Assembly: GCF_900129935.1 (NCBI RefSeq)
Contig: NZ_FQXJ01000021.1
Span: 16,155 to 80,154 of the forward strand
Source of the DNA: Desulfosporosinus lacus DSM 15449
GTDB lineage: Bacteria; Bacillota; Desulfitobacteriia; Desulfitobacteriales; Desulfitobacteriaceae
Reading direction: 5' to 3'
Length of the DNA: 64,000 nt
In this document: positions 31,761 to 44,744 of the stretch, one piece after another
How the letters are laid out: each line of letters opens with the position of its first letter
Position numbering within the stretch: position 1 is the first letter of the stretch
Program-made: the position numbers and the translations under genes
The notes under the pieces: generated by a model
Databases searched by the model: none
What the model saw: the letters and a program-made list of their open reading frames with translations, nothing else
Told to the model about the DNA's origin: nothing

Positions 31761-32963
31761 TTAGCTGTTAATTTTTGCAACGATACCTGAACCAACAGTA
31801 CGGCCACCTTCACGGATAGCAAAGCGAAGTCCTTCTTCCATAGCGATTGGAGTGATAAGTTCAACTTCAATCGTTACACGGTCGCCAGGCATAACCATTT
31901 CAGTGCCCTCTGGAAGAGTGATTACTCCAGTTACATCTGTTGTGCGGAAGTAAAATTGTGGGCGATAGTTATGGAAGAACGGGGTATGACGGCCACCTTC
32001 TTCTTTATTAAGAACGTATACTTCACCAGAGAACTTGGTGTGAGGCTTGATTGATCCGGCTTTAGCCAAAACCTGTCCGCGCTCAATATCTTTACGCTCA
32101 ACTCCACGAAGGAGAGCTCCAATGTTATCTCCAGCTTGAGCTGAATCAAGGAGTTTACGGAACATCTCTACGCCTGTTACGACAGTCTTACGGGCAGTGT
32201 CAGTCAAACCAACGATTTCAACCTCGTCACCGACTTTAACTCTACCACGGTCAACACGACCTGTAGCAACCGTTCCACGTCCAGTAATAGTGAAGACATC
32301 CTCGACAGGCATTAAGAAAGGCTTGTCAGTGTCACGCTCTGGAGTTGGGATATAGGAATCAACAGCATCCATGAGATTCCAGATCTTGCCGCACCATTCG
32401 CAATCACGTTTTCCGCAACCGCACTGAAGGGCTTTTAGACCAGAACCAGGAATGATAGGAACATTGTCACCATCATACTCCTGGGCAGTTAAGAGTTCGC
32501 GAAGCTCCATTTCAACGAGCTCGATTAACTCTTCATCATCAACCATGTCTACCTTGTTAAGCCAAACTACAATACTAGGAACACCTACTTGGCGAGCCAA
32601 GAGAATATGTTCACGGGTTTGTGGCATAGGGCCGTCAGCGGCAGAAACACAGAGGATGGCTCCGTCCATTTGAGCCGCACCAGTGATCATGTTTTTAACA
32701 TAGTCAGCGTGTCCTGGGCAGTCCACGTGTGCATAGTGACGATTGTCAGTCTCATACTCAACGTGTGCAGTGGAAATGGTGATTCCACGTTCGCGTTCCT
32801 CAGGAGCCTTGTCGATTTGGTCAAACGCTGTAGCTACAGCGCCACCGTGCTTGGAAAGAACAACGGTGATTGCCGCTGTCGTAGTAGTTTTACCATGGTC
32901 AACGTGACCAATGGTTCCTACGTTAACATGTGGTTTTGTACGTTCGTATTTAGCTTTTCCCAT
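31761..32963 (-). CDS. tuf: Elongation factor Tu (with four-cysteine insertion)
   Basis: 400 residues from the ATG with AAAGGAGTG upstream (a GTG three codons earlier is in frame). G motifs: GHVDHGKT (19-26), DCPGH (81-85), NKVD (136-139). Domains 2 and 3 follow. After GSGLKALQ the protein carries Cys181, Cys183, Cys188 and Cys191 (C-X-C-X4-C-X2-C), absent from E. coli EF-Tu and reminiscent of a metal site; I recall similar insertions in Peptococcaceae. Only copy of tuf in this window, after fusA in the str operon. Confidence 0.98.
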   Translation of the reverse strand: MGKAKYERTKPHVNVGTIGHVDHGKTTTTAAITVVLSKHGGAVATAFDQIDKAPEERERGITISTAHVEYETDNRHYAHVDCPGHADYVKNMITGAAQMDGAILCVSAADGPMPQTREHILLARQVGVPSIVVWLNKVDMVDDEELIELVEMELRELLTAQEYDGDNVPIIPGSGLKALQCGCGKRDCEWCGKIWNLMDAVDSYIPTPERDTDKPFLMPVEDVFTITGRGTVATGRVDRGRVKVGDEVEIVGLTDTARKTVVTGVEMFRKLLDSAQAGDNIGALLRGVERKDIERGQVLAKAGSIKPHTKFSGEVYVLNKEEGGRHTPFFHNYRPQFYFRTTDVTGVITLPEGTEMVMPGDRVTIEVELITPIAMEEGLRFAIREGGRTVGSGIVAKINS

Positions 32964-33056
32964 TTTAATCACTCCTTTAATATACTATAAAGTTATATGA
33001 TTCAGGGAGGTTACGAAGCCCGAACAAAAGCTCGTGCTTCGCGCCTCAAACTTCGC

Positions 33057-35135
33057 CTATGACCCTTGGCGCTTAGCAATAATGCCATCCGCAATGCCTT
33101 TTGGGACTTCTTCATAGTGATCGAACTGCATCACATAGACTCCACGGCCTTGAGTTGCTGAGCGTAAGTCGGTTGAATACCCGAACATTTCGGAAAGTGG
33201 AACAAATCCACGAACAACTTGAGTATTGCCACGCGCTTCCATTCCTTCAATCCGACCACGACGTGAGCTTATATCTCCAATGACATCTCCCATATATTCT
33301 TCAGGAACTGTCACTTCGATTTTCTCGATCGGTTCAATGATCGCAGGATCAGCTTTGAGCGCACCGGCTTTAAATGCCATAGATCCAGCAATCTTAAAGG
33401 CCATTTCTGAAGAGTCAACATCATGGTAAGAACCGTCATACACTGTTGCACGCATGTCAAGCAGAGGATAGCCAGCAAGAATACCATTTTGCATCGCTTC
33501 TTCGATACCGGCTCCAATCGGATTAATGTATTCCCGAGGGATAACTCCTCCGACTACCTTGTTAACGAATTCGAAACCGCTACCGGGCTCAAGAGGTTCC
33601 AACTCGATCCAACAATGTCCATATTGACCGCGTCCACCAGACTGGCGAACAAATTTCCCTTCGGACTTAACAGTCTTCCGAATGGTTTCTTTATAAGCAA
33701 CTTGTGGACGACCTACATCACATTGTACCTTAAATTCTCGCTGTAAGCGGTCAACGATAATCTCCAGATGAAGTTCACCCATTCCTTCGATGATCGTCTG
33801 CCCAGTTTCTGTATCGGTGTGCATTCTAAAGGTCGGATCTTCTTCAGCCAAACGGCCGAGTGCCCCGCCCATTTTTTCTTGGTCGGCTTTAGTCTTAGGC
33901 TCAATCGATACAGAGATAACAGGCTCTGGGAATACCATTTTCTCCAGAATGATTGGAGTCTTCTCGTCGCATAAGGTATCCCCTGTCGAGGTATCCTTTA
34001 AGCCGACGGCAGCAGCGATATCACCTGAACGCACTTCTTGTATATCTTCGCGGTGGTTGGCATGCATTTGAAGGATCCGTCCGATGCGTTCGCGCTTGCC
34101 CTTAGTCGAGTTGTAGACGTAAGAACCGGCACCTAAAACTCCAGAATAGACCCGGAAGAATGCAAGTTTACCCACGAATGGGTCAGCCATGATCTTAAAG
34201 GCTAAAGCGGAGAAAGGTTCAGTATCTGAGGCTGTCCGCTGATCTTCTGCCCCGGTATCAGGATGTACTCCGTTAATTGGCGGTACATCTAATGGCGATG
34301 GCATATAATCAACTACAGCATCCAGCAAAGGTTGAACTCCTTTGTTCTTGAATGCAGAACCACAAATGACCGGGATAAATTTGTTCCCGATGACTCCGCG
34401 GCGTATGCCGTCGCGAATTTCTTGTTCTGTGAGTGCTTCCCCTTCAAGATACTTCATCATGAGTTCTTCGCTTGTTTCAGAAACCGCTTCAATTAACTTT
34501 TCACGGTATTCACTGGCTAATTCAGCTAGGTCTTCTGGGATCGCACTATGCTCTTCAGTCGTACCTAGGTCATCTGTATAGATTGTCGATGTCATTGTCA
34601 CTAGGTCGACAATTCCTTTGAAGTTTTCCTCAACACCAATCGGCAATTGGATCGGTACAGGGTTAGCACCCAATCGGTCAGTTATCATGGAAACTCCGCG
34701 GAAGAAATCCGCACCCAATCGATCCATTTTGTTAATAAAAGCGATCCGCGGAACTTTGTATTTATCCGCTTGACGCCATACAGTCTCCGATTGAGGCTCT
34801 ACGCCACCGACTGAACAAAACACTGCTACAGCACCGTCTAGTACACGCAAGGAGCGTTCAACTTCCACAGTGAAGTCCACGTGCCCTGGTGTGTCAATGA
34901 TATTAATCCGGTTGTTTTTCCATTGGCATGTTGTAGCCGCAGAGGTGATAGTAATACCGCGTTCTTGCTCCTGGACCATCCAGTCCATCGTCGCAGCGCC
35001 ATCATGAACTTCTCCAATTTTATGCACACGTCCGGTATAAAAAAGGATACGTTCAGTTGTTGTCGTTTTTCCTGCGTCAATATGAGCCATAATACCTATA
35101 TTGCGCGTATTTTCTAGTGAAAATTGTCTTGCCAT
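33057..35135 (-). CDS. fusA: Elongation factor G
   Basis: 692 residues. GTPase domain with AHIDAGKTT (17-25), DTPGHVDF (about 81-88) and NKMD (about 135-138), followed by domains II-V; the C-terminal [15 protein letters not shown] is the EF-G signature. Catalyses translocation and, with RRF, ribosome recycling. Follows rpsG as in the classical str operon. Confidence 0.98.
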   Translation of the reverse strand: MARQFSLENTRNIGIMAHIDAGKTTTTERILFYTGRVHKIGEVHDGAATMDWMVQEQERGITITSAATTCQWKNNRINIIDTPGHVDFTVEVERSLRVLDGAVAVFCSVGGVEPQSETVWRQADKYKVPRIAFINKMDRLGADFFRGVSMITDRLGANPVPIQLPIGVEENFKGIVDLVTMTSTIYTDDLGTTEEHSAIPEDLAELASEYREKLIEAVSETSEELMMKYLEGEALTEQEIRDGIRRGVIGNKFIPVICGSAFKNKGVQPLLDAVVDYMPSPLDVPPINGVHPDTGAEDQRTASDTEPFSALAFKIMADPFVGKLAFFRVYSGVLGAGSYVYNSTKGKRERIGRILQMHANHREDIQEVRSGDIAAAVGLKDTSTGDTLCDEKTPIILEKMVFPEPVISVSIEPKTKADQEKMGGALGRLAEEDPTFRMHTDTETGQTIIEGMGELHLEIIVDRLQREFKVQCDVGRPQVAYKETIRKTVKSEGKFVRQSGGRGQYGHCWIELEPLEPGSGFEFVNKVVGGVIPREYINPIGAGIEEAMQNGILAGYPLLDMRATVYDGSYHDVDSSEMAFKIAGSMAFKAGALKADPAIIEPIEKIEVTVPEEYMGDVIGDISSRRGRIEGMEARGNTQVVRGFVPLSEMFGYSTDLRSATQGRGVYVMQFDHYEEVPKGIADGIIAKRQGS

Positions 35136-35174
35136 TGAGAATCCCCCTTTCTGTCAAAATCAGTGTGTCTCAAA

Positions 35175-35645
35175 TTACCATTTGTAATGCGCAAAAGCCT
35201 TATTTGCTTCAGCCATTTTGTGCATATCATCTTTTTTCTTTACTGAACCCCCTGTATTGTTAGAGGCATCAAGTAATTCTCCGGCAATCTTCTCTTGCAT
35301 TGTCTTCTCGCCCCGTTTACGAGCCATAGCGACAAGCCAACGCAGAGCTAGGGTAGTACGGCGCTCAGCACGTACTTCGATAGGGACTTGATAGTTTGCT
35401 CCCCCAACACGGCGTGCCTTTACTTCCAATACCGGCATAACATTCTTTAGCGCAGTACTGAAGACTTCAAGAGGATCTTTGCCAGACTTTTCCTGAATCA
35501 TATTAAATGCGCCGTAGCAAATTGCTTCAGCCGTTCCCTTTTTACCATCTAACATAATTTGATTGATAAACTTGGTTAGAGTTTGATTCTTGTAAATCGG
35601 ATCTGGCAGAACATCGCGTTTGGCAACATATCCTTTACGTGGCAT
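35175..35645 (-). CDS. rpsG: 30S ribosomal protein S7
   Basis: 156 residues: [35 protein letters not shown], and the C-terminal [13 protein letters not shown]. Nucleates the 30S head. Confidence 0.98.
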   Translation of the reverse strand: MPRKGYVAKRDVLPDPIYKNQTLTKFINQIMLDGKKGTAEAICYGAFNMIQEKSGKDPLEVFSTALKNVMPVLEVKARRVGGANYQVPIEVRAERRTTLALRWLVAMARKRGEKTMQEKIAGELLDASNNTGGSVKKKDDMHKMAEANKAFAHYKW

Positions 35646-35702
35646 TTGGTAACCTCCTTTGTATCATAATATTAACATTTCGAGACAATTTAAGAGCACT
35701 TA

Positions 35703-36122
35703 TTAGGCTTTCTTAGGACGTTTTGCACCATACTTCGAACGACCTTGCGAACGTTTTTGAACAGCAGTTGTGTCCAAAGCACCACGAATAACGTGATAAC
35801 GCACACCAGGAATGTCCTTAACACGACCGCCACGAATAAGAACCACGGAGTGTTCTTGTAAGTTGTGTCCGATTCCAGGAATATAGGTGGTTACCTCAAG
35901 CCCATTAGTTAAACGCACACGAGCAACCTTCCGGAGTGCTGAGTTAGGTTTTTTAGGAGTGGTAGTATAAACCCTAGTACAAACTCCTCGTTTTTGAGGG
36001 GATCCTCCTGAGGGATATTGCTTACGTTTAAGTGAGTTATATCCCCACTGTAAAGCCGGAGCTGTTGATTTTTTTTCGATTGTGGCACGTCCCTTACGGA
36101 TAAGTTGATTAATTGTCGGCAT
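35703..36122 (-). CDS. rpsL: 30S ribosomal protein S12
   Basis: 139 residues: [30 protein letters not shown], with the streptomycin-determinant Lys of the PKKPNS loop present, and [13 protein letters not shown]. The decoding-centre residues look wild type. Confidence 0.98.
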   Translation of the reverse strand: MPTINQLIRKGRATIEKKSTAPALQWGYNSLKRKQYPSGGSPQKRGVCTRVYTTTPKKPNSALRKVARVRLTNGLEVTTYIPGIGHNLQEHSVVLIRGGRVKDIPGVRYHVIRGALDTTAVQKRSQGRSKYGAKRPKKA

Positions 36123-36224
36123 GTCTCCGCCTCCTTTCTAATGAAATCAATATACAAGGAATTGCTTGCTGCAGCATTTAACAAGCAATTCCAAACTCAG
36201 CTTTATTGGGTAGCCAGACGGGCG

Positions 36225-36476
36225 TTACTCTCGCAATATGGCCGCTATTGCTGTACCTACTTCAATCCCGCACGCTTTCCCTAATTCCTTCATAGTAGGA
36301 ACTTCAACGTACTCCACGCTATGACTCTCGCACCATTCAAAAATAGGGCGACGAACATGCGTTTCGGCATCTTTAGCCATATAAACGCGCCGAACGCACC
36401 CTTTTTCAAGGGCTCGTTGGGTTTGCTTTAACCCAACAGTTTTTTGTTTGGCGTGTTTGAAGGTTTCATCAAGCAT
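36225..36476 (-). CDS. L7Ae-family RNA-binding protein (YbxF-like)
   Basis: 83 residues from MLDETFKHAKQKTVGLK; GGGGG lies upstream. The L7Ae/L30e core KQTQRALEKGCVRRVYMAKDA and EVPTMKELGKACGIEVGTA is intact. Homologs (Bacillus YbxF/RplGB) bind kink-turn RNA. It sits between rpoC and rpsL, the conserved Firmicute position. The frame open to 36518 adds 14 unlikely residues. Confidence 0.93.
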   Translation of the reverse strand: MLDETFKHAKQKTVGLKQTQRALEKGCVRRVYMAKDAETHVRRPIFEWCESHSVEYVEVPTMKELGKACGIEVGTAIAAILRE

Positions 36477-36525
36477 CAAAATGCTTTCCCCCTTAATCAC
36501 ACTATAGTAGTTTAGCATTTGAGTT

Positions 36526-39500
36526 CTAGCGTGTCAACAATTCGGTCGGATTTGTTTCCAAAGATTTTACATTTTGATATCTTAACATGCCTGTTCCGGC
36601 AGGAATCAACTTTCCGATAATGACATTTTCTTTTAATCCAAGCAAAGGATCTACTTTTCCTTTTATAGCCGCTTCAGTAAGAACACGAGTAGTTTCTTGG
36701 AAAGAAGCCGCCGAAAGGAATGAGTCCGTAGCCAATGAGGCTTTGGTAATTCCTAAAAGTACTGGGTGCGCGACCGCTGGCTCTCCGCCTTCAGCAATAG
36801 CTCGTGCGTTCTCATCTTGGAAATCAAAAACATCTATCAGCCCACCGGGAAGCAGACTTGTATCCCCGGCATCGTCGATTTTTACCTTGCGTAACATCTG
36901 ACGTACCATCACTTCAATATGCTTGTCGTTAATATCTACCCCTTGCAGACGGTAAACTCGTTGAACCTCTCCTAGAAGATAGACCTGAACACCGCGTTGA
37001 CCCTTAACTTTCAGCATATCATGGGGGTTAATACTTCCTTCAGTCAACTCATCCCCAGCTTCGACCATCTGGCCTTCCTTGACACAAAGGCGCGAACCGT
37101 AAGGAATCGTATAGACTATGTGTTCTTCAGTTTCAGTTAGGAGATCCACTTCACGTCGCCCTTTAACTTCGCTGATTGACACTTTTCCAACAGCTTCTGA
37201 GATGATCGCTTGCCCTTTAGGTTTACGTGCCTCAAAAAGCTCTTCTACCCTCGGAAGACCTTGGGTTATATCGTCTCCCGCAACCCCTCCGGTGTGGAAC
37301 GTACGCATGGTCAGCTGAGTACCGGGTTCTCCAATGGATTGGGCAGCGATAATCCCTACTGCCTCTCCCATTTCTACTGGGCGTCCTGTAGCCAGGTTGC
37401 GACCATAGCATCTCTTGCAGACTCCGTACCGCGATTTGCAGGTTAGGACTGAACGAATTATCGCCGTATCAAAGCATTTAGCAATTTCCGCGGCTTGTTC
37501 TTCTGTCATTTCAGTATCCGGTACAGCAAGCACTTCTCCTGTTTCCGGGTGGTGTAGCTCCTCTAATACAAAGCGCCCGACAAGACGATCTACTAATGGT
37601 TCAATTATTTCTGGACCGTCCTTAATATCCTCGACCATAATGCCGTTTAATGTTCCACAATCCTCTTCGCGCACAATCACATCTTGAGAGACATCTACCA
37701 ATCGACGGGTCAGATAACCTGAGTCAGCCGTTCTCAAAGCAGTATCTGCCAGACCTTTACGTGCACCGTGAGAAGAAATAAAGTACTCTAAAACTGTGAG
37801 TCCTTCACGGAAATTAGCCTTAATTGGCAACTCAATGGTCCGTCCAGACGGGTCCGCCATAAGTCCCCGCATTCCTGCTAATTGTCTCAACTGTTGAATA
37901 TTTCCTCTGGCACCTGATGTCGCCATCATATAAACAGGGTTAAATACATCTAAGGTATCCATCAAAGCTTGGGTTACAGTTTTAGTTGCTTTAGCCCATG
38001 TATCAATGACCAGATTATAACGTTCTTCATTCGTGATCAAACCACGTCTATATTGAAGTTCGGTTTTAGCAACTGCAATGTCTGCTTTGGCGAGAATTTC
38101 TGTTTTCTCTTTGGGAACCGTAATGTCTGTCAATCCGACAGTCATTCCAGCTCTAGTGGAAAATTTAAACCCTTGACTCTTAAGCCCGTCTAATAAGTTA
38201 GCAGTAGCTTCATAGCCCGCCTTGCGATAAGTTTTAGCTACAATGTCAGCGAGGCCCTTTTTGCCTACTACTTCATTGAAATAACCAATTTGAGGAGGAA
38301 TGACAGAATTGAATATCAATCGACCAACGGTTGTTTCCAAGAGTTCTCCGCCCCGGCGAACTTTAATGCTGGCCTGCAAGTGAACTGCTTTGGAATCATA
38401 AGCTAAAACAGCTTCGTCATAGTCTTTGAATATTTTCCCTTCTCCAAAGGCGCCCGGACGCTCCATAGTTAAATAATACGATCCTAAAACCATATCTTGA
38501 GTAGGAGTGGCCACCGGTCGTCCGTCTTTGGGGTTAAGGATATTATGCGCTGACAACATAAGCAATCTTGCTTCAGACTGAGCCTCTGCTGATAACGGAA
38601 CATGTACAGCCATTTGGTCACCATCAAAGTCAGCATTGTACGCTGTACAAACTAACGGATGGATCTGTAAAGCTCTGCCTTCAACCAGGATTGGCTCGAA
38701 TGCCTGGATACCCAAGCGGTGAAGAGTTGGTGCACGGTTCAAGAGAACTGGATGATCCGTGATTACTTCTTCGAGAACATCCCACACCTCAGGCCGCACC
38801 CGCTCAACCATGCGCTTAGCGCTTTTTATATTGTGTGCATGGCCCTCATTGACAAGCTTTTTCATCACGAAGGGTTTGAAGAGCTCTAAAGCCATTTCCT
38901 TTGGCAGACCACACTGATGAAGCTTAAGATTTGGTCCAACAACGATAACGGAACGTCCGGAATAATCAACACGTTTTCCTAAGAGATTTTGTCGGAAACG
39001 ACCTTGTTTTCCTTTTAACATATCGCTGAGAGACTTAAGAGGTCGGTTTCCCGGCCCAGTCACAGGACGTCCGCGACGGCCATTGTCAATCAAGGCATCA
39101 ACCGCCTCCTGGAGCATCCGTTTCTCGTTTCTCACGATAATATCTGGTGCACCGAGATCCAAGAGACGCTTTAAGCGGTTGTTCCTATTAATCACTCGTC
39201 GATAGAGATCATTGAGGTCCGACGTTGCAAAACGACCGCCATCCAACTGGACCATTGGTCTCAGTTCGGGTGGAATCACAGGAACAACGTCCATAATCAT
39301 CCAATCAGGGTGGTTTCCTGAAGATTTAAAGGCTTCCACAACCTCGAGACGACGAATGGCACGGATTTTCCGCTGTCCGGATACCTCTTTGAGCTCTATT
39401 CGCAGTTCTTCATTTAATTTGTCTAAATCCATCTCGGCGAGCAATTGTTTAACCGCTTCCGCTCCCATGCTGGCTTGAAAACGATCCCCATATTTATCAC

Positions 39501-39975
39501 GATATTCCCTGTACTCTGTTTCTGTCAGAAGCTGTTTCTTCATTAGAGACGTATCACCAGAGTCTGTCACAATATAAGAGACAAAATAGAGGACTTTTTC
39601 CAAAGCGCGAGGAGACATGTCCAAAAGCAGCCCCATACGGCTCGGGATTCCCTTGAAATACCAGATATGAGATACCGGTGCAGCAAGAACTATGTGCCCC
39701 ATACGCTCACGACGAACTTTTGAACGGGTTACTTCAACACCGCAACGGTCACAGACTATCCCTTTATAACGAACCCGTTTATATTTTCCGCAATGACACT
39801 CCCAATCTCGAGTAGGGCCAAAGATTTTTTCACAAAACAAACCTTCACGTTCCGGCTTTAAGGTCCGATAGTTAATGGTTTCAGGTTTCTTTACTTCTCC
39901 AAATGACCACTCACGAATCATATCCGGAGAAGCCAAACCGATACGCATACGGTCGAAGTTATTGACGTCTAGCAA
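36526..39975 (-). CDS. rpoC: RNA polymerase beta' subunit (TTG start)
   Basis: 1149 residues. The N-terminal zinc finger ([19 protein letters not shown], about 60-78), the catalytic [12 protein letters not shown] with the Mg-binding aspartates (near residue 450), the bridge-helix/trigger-loop region with [19 protein letters not shown], and the C-terminal cysteine cluster (C-X6-C-X2-C) are visible. Length is that of compact Firmicute RpoC. TTG start after AAGGAGCG. 26 nt after rpoB. Confidence 0.98.
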   Translation of the reverse strand: MLDVNNFDRMRIGLASPDMIREWSFGEVKKPETINYRTLKPEREGLFCEKIFGPTRDWECHCGKYKRVRYKGIVCDRCGVEVTRSKVRRERMGHIVLAAPVSHIWYFKGIPSRMGLLLDMSPRALEKVLYFVSYIVTDSGDTSLMKKQLLTETEYREYRDKYGDRFQASMGAEAVKQLLAEMDLDKLNEELRIELKEVSGQRKIRAIRRLEVVEAFKSSGNHPDWMIMDVVPVIPPELRPMVQLDGGRFATSDLNDLYRRVINRNNRLKRLLDLGAPDIIVRNEKRMLQEAVDALIDNGRRGRPVTGPGNRPLKSLSDMLKGKQGRFRQNLLGKRVDYSGRSVIVVGPNLKLHQCGLPKEMALELFKPFVMKKLVNEGHAHNIKSAKRMVERVRPEVWDVLEEVITDHPVLLNRAPTLHRLGIQAFEPILVEGRALQIHPLVCTAYNADFDGDQMAVHVPLSAEAQSEARLLMLSAHNILNPKDGRPVATPTQDMVLGSYYLTMERPGAFGEGKIFKDYDEAVLAYDSKAVHLQASIKVRRGGELLETTVGRLIFNSVIPPQIGYFNEVVGKKGLADIVAKTYRKAGYEATANLLDGLKSQGFKFSTRAGMTVGLTDITVPKEKTEILAKADIAVAKTELQYRRGLITNEERYNLVIDTWAKATKTVTQALMDTLDVFNPVYMMATSGARGNIQQLRQLAGMRGLMADPSGRTIELPIKANFREGLTVLEYFISSHGARKGLADTALRTADSGYLTRRLVDVSQDVIVREEDCGTLNGIMVEDIKDGPEIIEPLVDRLVGRFVLEELHHPETGEVLAVPDTEMTEEQAAEIAKCFDTAIIRSVLTCKSRYGVCKRCYGRNLATGRPVEMGEAVGIIAAQSIGEPGTQLTMRTFHTGGVAGDDITQGLPRVEELFEARKPKGQAIISEAVGKVSISEVKGRREVDLLTETEEHIVYTIPYGSRLCVKEGQMVEAGDELTEGSINPHDMLKVKGQRGVQVYLLGEVQRVYRLQGVDINDKHIEVMVRQMLRKVKIDDAGDTSLLPGGLIDVFDFQDENARAIAEGGEPAVAHPVLLGITKASLATDSFLSAASFQETTRVLTEAAIKGKVDPLLGLKENVIIGKLIPAGTGMLRYQNVKSLETNPTELLTR

Positions 39976-40001
39976 TCCTTATCGCTCCTTTCGTCCGGGG
40001 A

Positions 40002-43000
40002 CTATTTGAGATCGCCAAGATCTATATCTTCTTCCTCAAGGACTTCAACATTTAATTCATCGAGAGGATCTTCCTCGTCGACCATGGTGTCTTCCTCATC
40101 CTTCGCCCCAACTATTCGAGTTGAAGGAAGCGGGAGTTCTTCATGCAGATCAATGCCAAGTTCCTTTGCGGTTTCCGTTATATCCTCATCGGTATCATGA
40201 ATCTCAATTTCCCTGTCATCTGCTGACAAGACTCTAACATCAAGTCCCAAACTCTGCATTTCTTTAATCAAAACCTTAAACGATTCGGGGATTCCTGGTT
40301 CAGGAATGTTCTCTCCTTTAACAATCGCTTCGTATGTTTTTACACGTCCAACGACATCGTCTGACTTAACCGTTAGGATTTCTTGTAAAGTATAAGCTGC
40401 TCCATAAGCCTCCAACGCCCAAACTTCCATTTCTCCAAAGCGTTGCCCACCGAATTGAGCTTTACCGCCCAAAGGTTGCTGGGTTACGAGGGAATATGGA
40501 CCTGTGGAACGGGCATGAATCTTATCGTCAACTAAATGGTGAAGTTTGAGAACATACATATAGCCAACAGTGATTTTGCTGTCGAACGGATCTCCTGTCC
40601 GTCCATCATACAACATCGTCTTCCCATCTCTTGAGATGCCGGCCTTCTCTAAAGTTTCAAAAATATCATCCTCAGTAGCACCGTCAAAGACCGGGGTTGC
40701 AATACGTATCCCTAAGGCCTTAGCCGCCATGCCTAAGTGAGTCTCAAGCACCTGTCCGATGTTCATCCGAGAAGGAACGCCCAATGGATTAAGGACTACT
40801 TCAATCGGCGTGCCATCCGGCATAAAAGGCATATCCTCTTGACGCATAATGCGTGAAATTACCCCTTTGTTACCGTGGCGTCCCGCCACCTTGTCACCCA
40901 CAGATATTTTCCGTTTTTGAGCGATGTAGACACGAACAAGTTGATTTACACCAGGGGATAATTCATCCCCGTTTTCGCGGGTAAACACTTTAACATCGAC
41001 AATTTTTCCAGCTTCTCCATGGGGTACACGCAACGAAGTGTCACGCACTTCACGCGCCTTTTCCCCGAAAATAGCTCGAAGCAAACGTTCTTCTGCCGTT
41101 AGCTCTGTCTCACCCTTCGGTGTCACTTTACCAACTAAGATATCTCCCGGACGAACTTCAGCTCCGATACGAATAATTCCACGCTCATCAAGATCTTTCA
41201 GAACATCTTCCCCAACATTCGGAATGTCGCGAGTGATTTCTTCTGGTCCAAGCTTAGTATCGCGGGCATCTGATTCGTATTCTTCAATATGAATAGATGT
41301 ATAATAATCCTCTCGAACAAGCTTTTCGCTTATCAAGATAGCATCTTCGTAGTTATACCCTTCCCATGTCATAAAAGCTACTAAAACGTTGCGGCCTAAA
41401 GCGAGTTCTCCATGGTCAGTTGATGGACCATCCGCAATGATTTGGCTGGCCTCTACCCGCTCCCCTTTCATAACAATGGGTCGCTGGTTAATACAGGTTC
41501 CTTGATTAGAACGAGAATATTTAAGCAGTTTATGCTTTTCTGTCATCCCATCATCACCGAGGACAATGATCTCGTCAGCGGTCGCCCGCTCAACTACCCC
41601 AGCTCGTTTAGTGATTGCGCAAACACCGGAGTCCTTAGCAGTCTTATATTCCATTCCAGTCCCTACATAAGGCGAATCCGTCCGCAAAAGCGGCACTGCT
41701 TGCCGTTGCATGTTTGAACCCATCAAAGCCCTGTTTGCATCATCATGCTCCAAGAAGGGGATAAGTGCTGTAGCGATGGATACCATTTGCTTTGGAGAGA
41801 CGTCCATATAGTCAACTTGGTTAGGAGACACATGCACGAAATCTGGTCCATGACGACCATCAATTTTCTCCCCTAGAAAATTGCCATCCTTATCAAGTGG
41901 CGCATTAGCCTGTGCTACAACATACTTTTCTTCTTCGTCAGCCGTTAAATAATGAATTTCATCAGTAACGCTTCCGCTCTCCTTATTTGCCTTGCGGTAA
42001 GGGGCTTCAATGAAGCCATAAGGATTAATGCGTCCGAATGTACTTAAAGATCCAATCAGACCAATGTTTGGTCCTTCCGGCGTCTCCACAGGACACATTC
42101 TGCCATAGTGAGAATGATGGACGTCACGAACTTCAAAACCTGCACGTTCTCTGCTCAATCCTCCAGGTCCTAAAGCACTTAAGCGCCGCTTATGCGTTAA
42201 CTCTGCCAGCGGATTTGTTTGATCCATAAATTGAGATAACTGACTGCTGCCAAAGAATTCCTTAATGGCAGCCACAACAGGTCGGATGTTAATTAATACT
42301 TGAGGAGTAATCACTTCAACATCTTGAATCGTCATTCGTTCGCGCACTACGCGTTCCATACGAGATAATCCAATTCGGAATTGATTTTGAAGCAACTCCC
42401 CTACAGAGCGCAACCTCCGATTGCCTAAATGGTCAATATCGTCTTTATGCCCTTCACCCTCCATCAAGGCAAGCATTCGCTGAACACTGGCCACGATATC
42501 TCCGCGAGTTAGATGTCGTACATCCATTGGGATATCCAGCCCTAGTTTCTTATTGAGTTTATATCGACCAACCTTGGCCAGATCATAGCGTTTAGCATCA
42601 AAGAACAATGCTTCCAATAATGAGCGTGCACTGTCAACCGTCGGCGGCTCGCCTGGTCTTAGCCTTTTATAGATTTCAACCAATGCTTCTTCTGTCGACT
42701 CTGAGTTATCCCTTTCCAAAGTAGCGCGGATATATTCATTATCGTTAAATAACTCCAAGATCTGACCGTTGCTGGCATATCCTAAGGCACGAATAAGGAC
42801 AGTGCCTGGAAGCTTCCGAGTTCGGTCAACTCTTACAAAGATATTATCGTTAACATCCGTTTCAAACTCTAGCCAAGCCCCACGATTTGGAATAACTGTA
42901 GCTCCATAGAGCTTTTTCCCGCTGGGATCAATTTGTTCGGCATAATAAACCCCCGGCGATCGAACAAGTTGGCTGACAATAACACGTTCGGCACCGTTAA

Positions 43001-43373
43001 TAATGAAGGTACCTTTGTCTGTCATCAACGGGAAATCCCCCATAAAGACTTCCTGTTCCTTCACTTCTCCAGTTTCCTTGTTGATCAGGCGAACCTTTAC
43101 TCGGAGTGGCGCGGCATATGTAACATCGCGTTCTTTACACTCCTCCACCTGATATTTAGCCTCTCCTAAGCTATAATCGACAAATTCTAGAACGAGATTG
43201 CCTGTGAAATCTTGAATCGGTGAAATATCGCGAAACATGTCGCGCAACCCTTCATCAAGAAACCAACGATAGGAGTTTTGCTGGATTTCAATTAAATTTG
43301 GCATGTCGAGAACTTCACGGATTCTGGAGTAGCTCCAGCGCTCTCGTGTCCCAACCTTAACAGGATAGAACAT
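40002..43373 (-). CDS. rpoB: RNA polymerase beta subunit
   Basis: 1123 residues. Rifampicin cluster [24 protein letters not shown] (here in two blocks, [16 protein letters not shown] then HKRRLSALG) has wild-type residues. [10 protein letters not shown] and [20 protein letters not shown] are conserved active-site segments. The C-terminus has an acidic extension ([16 protein letters not shown]...). Has its own promoter about 230 nt upstream. Confidence 0.98.
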   Translation of the reverse strand: MFYPVKVGTRERWSYSRIREVLDMPNLIEIQQNSYRWFLDEGLRDMFRDISPIQDFTGNLVLEFVDYSLGEAKYQVEECKERDVTYAAPLRVKVRLINKETGEVKEQEVFMGDFPLMTDKGTFIINGAERVIVSQLVRSPGVYYAEQIDPSGKKLYGATVIPNRGAWLEFETDVNDNIFVRVDRTRKLPGTVLIRALGYASNGQILELFNDNEYIRATLERDNSESTEEALVEIYKRLRPGEPPTVDSARSLLEALFFDAKRYDLAKVGRYKLNKKLGLDIPMDVRHLTRGDIVASVQRMLALMEGEGHKDDIDHLGNRRLRSVGELLQNQFRIGLSRMERVVRERMTIQDVEVITPQVLINIRPVVAAIKEFFGSSQLSQFMDQTNPLAELTHKRRLSALGPGGLSRERAGFEVRDVHHSHYGRMCPVETPEGPNIGLIGSLSTFGRINPYGFIEAPYRKANKESGSVTDEIHYLTADEEEKYVVAQANAPLDKDGNFLGEKIDGRHGPDFVHVSPNQVDYMDVSPKQMVSIATALIPFLEHDDANRALMGSNMQRQAVPLLRTDSPYVGTGMEYKTAKDSGVCAITKRAGVVERATADEIIVLGDDGMTEKHKLLKYSRSNQGTCINQRPIVMKGERVEASQIIADGPSTDHGELALGRNVLVAFMTWEGYNYEDAILISEKLVREDYYTSIHIEEYESDARDTKLGPEEITRDIPNVGEDVLKDLDERGIIRIGAEVRPGDILVGKVTPKGETELTAEERLLRAIFGEKAREVRDTSLRVPHGEAGKIVDVKVFTRENGDELSPGVNQLVRVYIAQKRKISVGDKVAGRHGNKGVISRIMRQEDMPFMPDGTPIEVVLNPLGVPSRMNIGQVLETHLGMAAKALGIRIATPVFDGATEDDIFETLEKAGISRDGKTMLYDGRTGDPFDSKITVGYMYVLKLHHLVDDKIHARSTGPYSLVTQQPLGGKAQFGGQRFGEMEVWALEAYGAAYTLQEILTVKSDDVVGRVKTYEAIVKGENIPEPGIPESFKVLIKEMQSLGLDVRVLSADDREIEIHDTDEDITETAKELGIDLHEELPLPSTRIVGAKDEEDTMVDEEDPLDELNVEVLEEEDIDLGDLK

Positions 43374-43605
43374 TTACGTTTCACCCCTCAGTGTGGTTTT
43401 CTCTCATTGAGGTCTAATAATATATTGACATATACAGCCAAAAGCAAGGCCTTTAAAAGAACCTCGCTTAACTGTTTATGATGTTCCGCTATCATTCCGA
43501 CAATTTCAAAGATAATATCTCCTTATTATCTAATGCTTTTAACTTATTACCATAGCATGGATGGATTAAGTAATAAATTCCATTTACATATAGTAACATT
43601 TATAA

Positions 43606-43634
43606 AGTATAACAAAACGGAACCCCTCTGTCAA
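43606..43634 (-). promoter_or_regulatory. rpoB-rpoC promoter
   Basis: TTGACA (43629-43634), 17 nt, TATACT (43606-43611) on the minus strand. It lies in the 395-nt rplL-rpoB gap. Leaves a 5' untranslated region of roughly 220 nt in which I saw no recognised leader. Suggests rpoBC can be made independently of rplJL. Confidence 0.85.
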
Positions 43635-43726
43635 GAAAATATTTTAGCTTTTCGTCTTCAATTCATATTTTACTATTCTATTCTGAAAGTACAATTTTGT
43701 TCAAATATACTGCCTATCCAAAATAA

Positions 43727-43757
43727 AGAAGGTACTCTCTACAAGAGAGTACCTTCT
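43727..43757 (-). terminator. Terminator-type hairpin after rplL
   Basis: A 13-bp perfect stem AGAAGGTACTCTC/GAGAGTACCTTCT around a 5-nt loop, followed on the minus strand by TTATTTT. 11 nt beyond the rplL stop codon. Probably a partial terminator lowering transcription into rpoBC. Confidence 0.8.
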
Positions 43758-43768
43758 GCCATAAACTC

Positions 43769-44146
43769 TTACTTAACTTCGACGGTTGCACCGGCTTCAG
43801 TTAACTTAGCTTTTAAAGCTTCAGCTTCGTCTTTTGAGACCTTTTCTTTAACTGGTTTTGGTGCATTGTCTACGAGGTCTTTTGCTTCTTTAAGCCCTAG
43901 GCCGGTTGCTTCACGAACTACTTTAATAACGCCAATTTTGGAAGCTCCGCAGTTCATAAGCATGACATCAAACTCGGTTTTTTCTTCAGCTGCATCTGCT
44001 GCAGGAGCTGCAGATGCTACGCCTGCAACCGCTACTGGGGCAGCAGCGCTTACGCCAAATTCCTCTTCAAAAGCCTTTACGAGTTCAGCCAATTCGAGAA
44101 CAGTTAAGCCTTTTACGGCTTCGAGAATTTCATTTACTTTAGACAT
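43769..44146 (-). CDS. rplL: 50S ribosomal protein L7/L12
   Basis: 125 residues: N-terminal dimerisation helices (1-35), an Ala-rich hinge (about 36-55), and the C-terminal factor-binding domain with [28 protein letters not shown]. Stalk protein recruiting EF-Tu and EF-G. Confidence 0.98.
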   Translation of the reverse strand: MSKVNEILEAVKGLTVLELAELVKAFEEEFGVSAAAPVAVAGVASAAPAADAAEEKTEFDVMLMNCGASKIGVIKVVREATGLGLKEAKDLVDNAPKPVKEKVSKDEAEALKAKLTEAGATVEVK

Positions 44147-44200
44147 TTTTAATTTCCCCCTTAAAATTATAAAACATTATTGTTATCTAGATGATAAAAA

Positions 44201-44728
44201 CTATTGAGCAGCCTTAAGTTTGCGTACTTCTTCCAACGCATAACCCATTTTACGGATCGGTCCTTGAAGAACATTAACCATACCTGTAAGAGGAGCTTGC
44301 ATACCGCGCAGAACCATAGTGAGCAAGACTTCGCGAGAAGGCAGATCAGCAAGAGCTTTAACGCCCTCGGCTCCGATAACTTTCCCCTCTAATACTCCAG
44401 CTTTAATCTGAAACTTTTTGAGTTTGTTTGCTTTAGCAAAGTCCATTAATATCTTGGCCGGAGCAACAGGATCTGCACTAAAGGCGAGCGCTGTCGGTCC
44501 TTTAAGATAGGAATCAAGCCCCTCTACCCCTAACTCATCAGCGGCGCGACGTACGAGGGTGTTTTTCAAAACCCGATACTCGACTCCAGCATTACGCAGT
44601 TGAGAACGCAGTTGCGTTACTTGGGCCACAGTTAAACCGCGGTAATCGGCCAAAACTATACCTGAAGACTTTTGAAACTTTTCTTTAATCTCCGAGACTA
44701 CCAGACTTTTTTCTTCGATGTTAGGCAT
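44201..44728 (-). CDS. rplJ: 50S ribosomal protein L10
   Basis: 175 residues from MPNIEEKSLVVSEIKEKF with AAGGAGG upstream; the open frame to 44827 crosses the attenuator. SSGIVLADYRGLTVAQVTQLR is typical. Anchors the L7/L12 stalk and is the likely repressor of its own leader. Confidence 0.97.
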   Translation of the reverse strand: MPNIEEKSLVVSEIKEKFQKSSGIVLADYRGLTVAQVTQLRSQLRNAGVEYRVLKNTLVRRAADELGVEGLDSYLKGPTALAFSADPVAPAKILMDFAKANKLKKFQIKAGVLEGKVIGAEGVKALADLPSREVLLTMVLRGMQAPLTGMVNVLQGPIRKMGYALEEVRKLKAAQ

Positions 44729-44744
44729 TCTGTGTACCTCCTTC

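Noticed and set aside
43533..44207. 224-residue plus-strand ORF opposite rplL
   Set aside because: It covers rplL on the opposite strand; the composition is an Ala/Ser/Thr-rich antisense shadow of the L7/L12 hinge.
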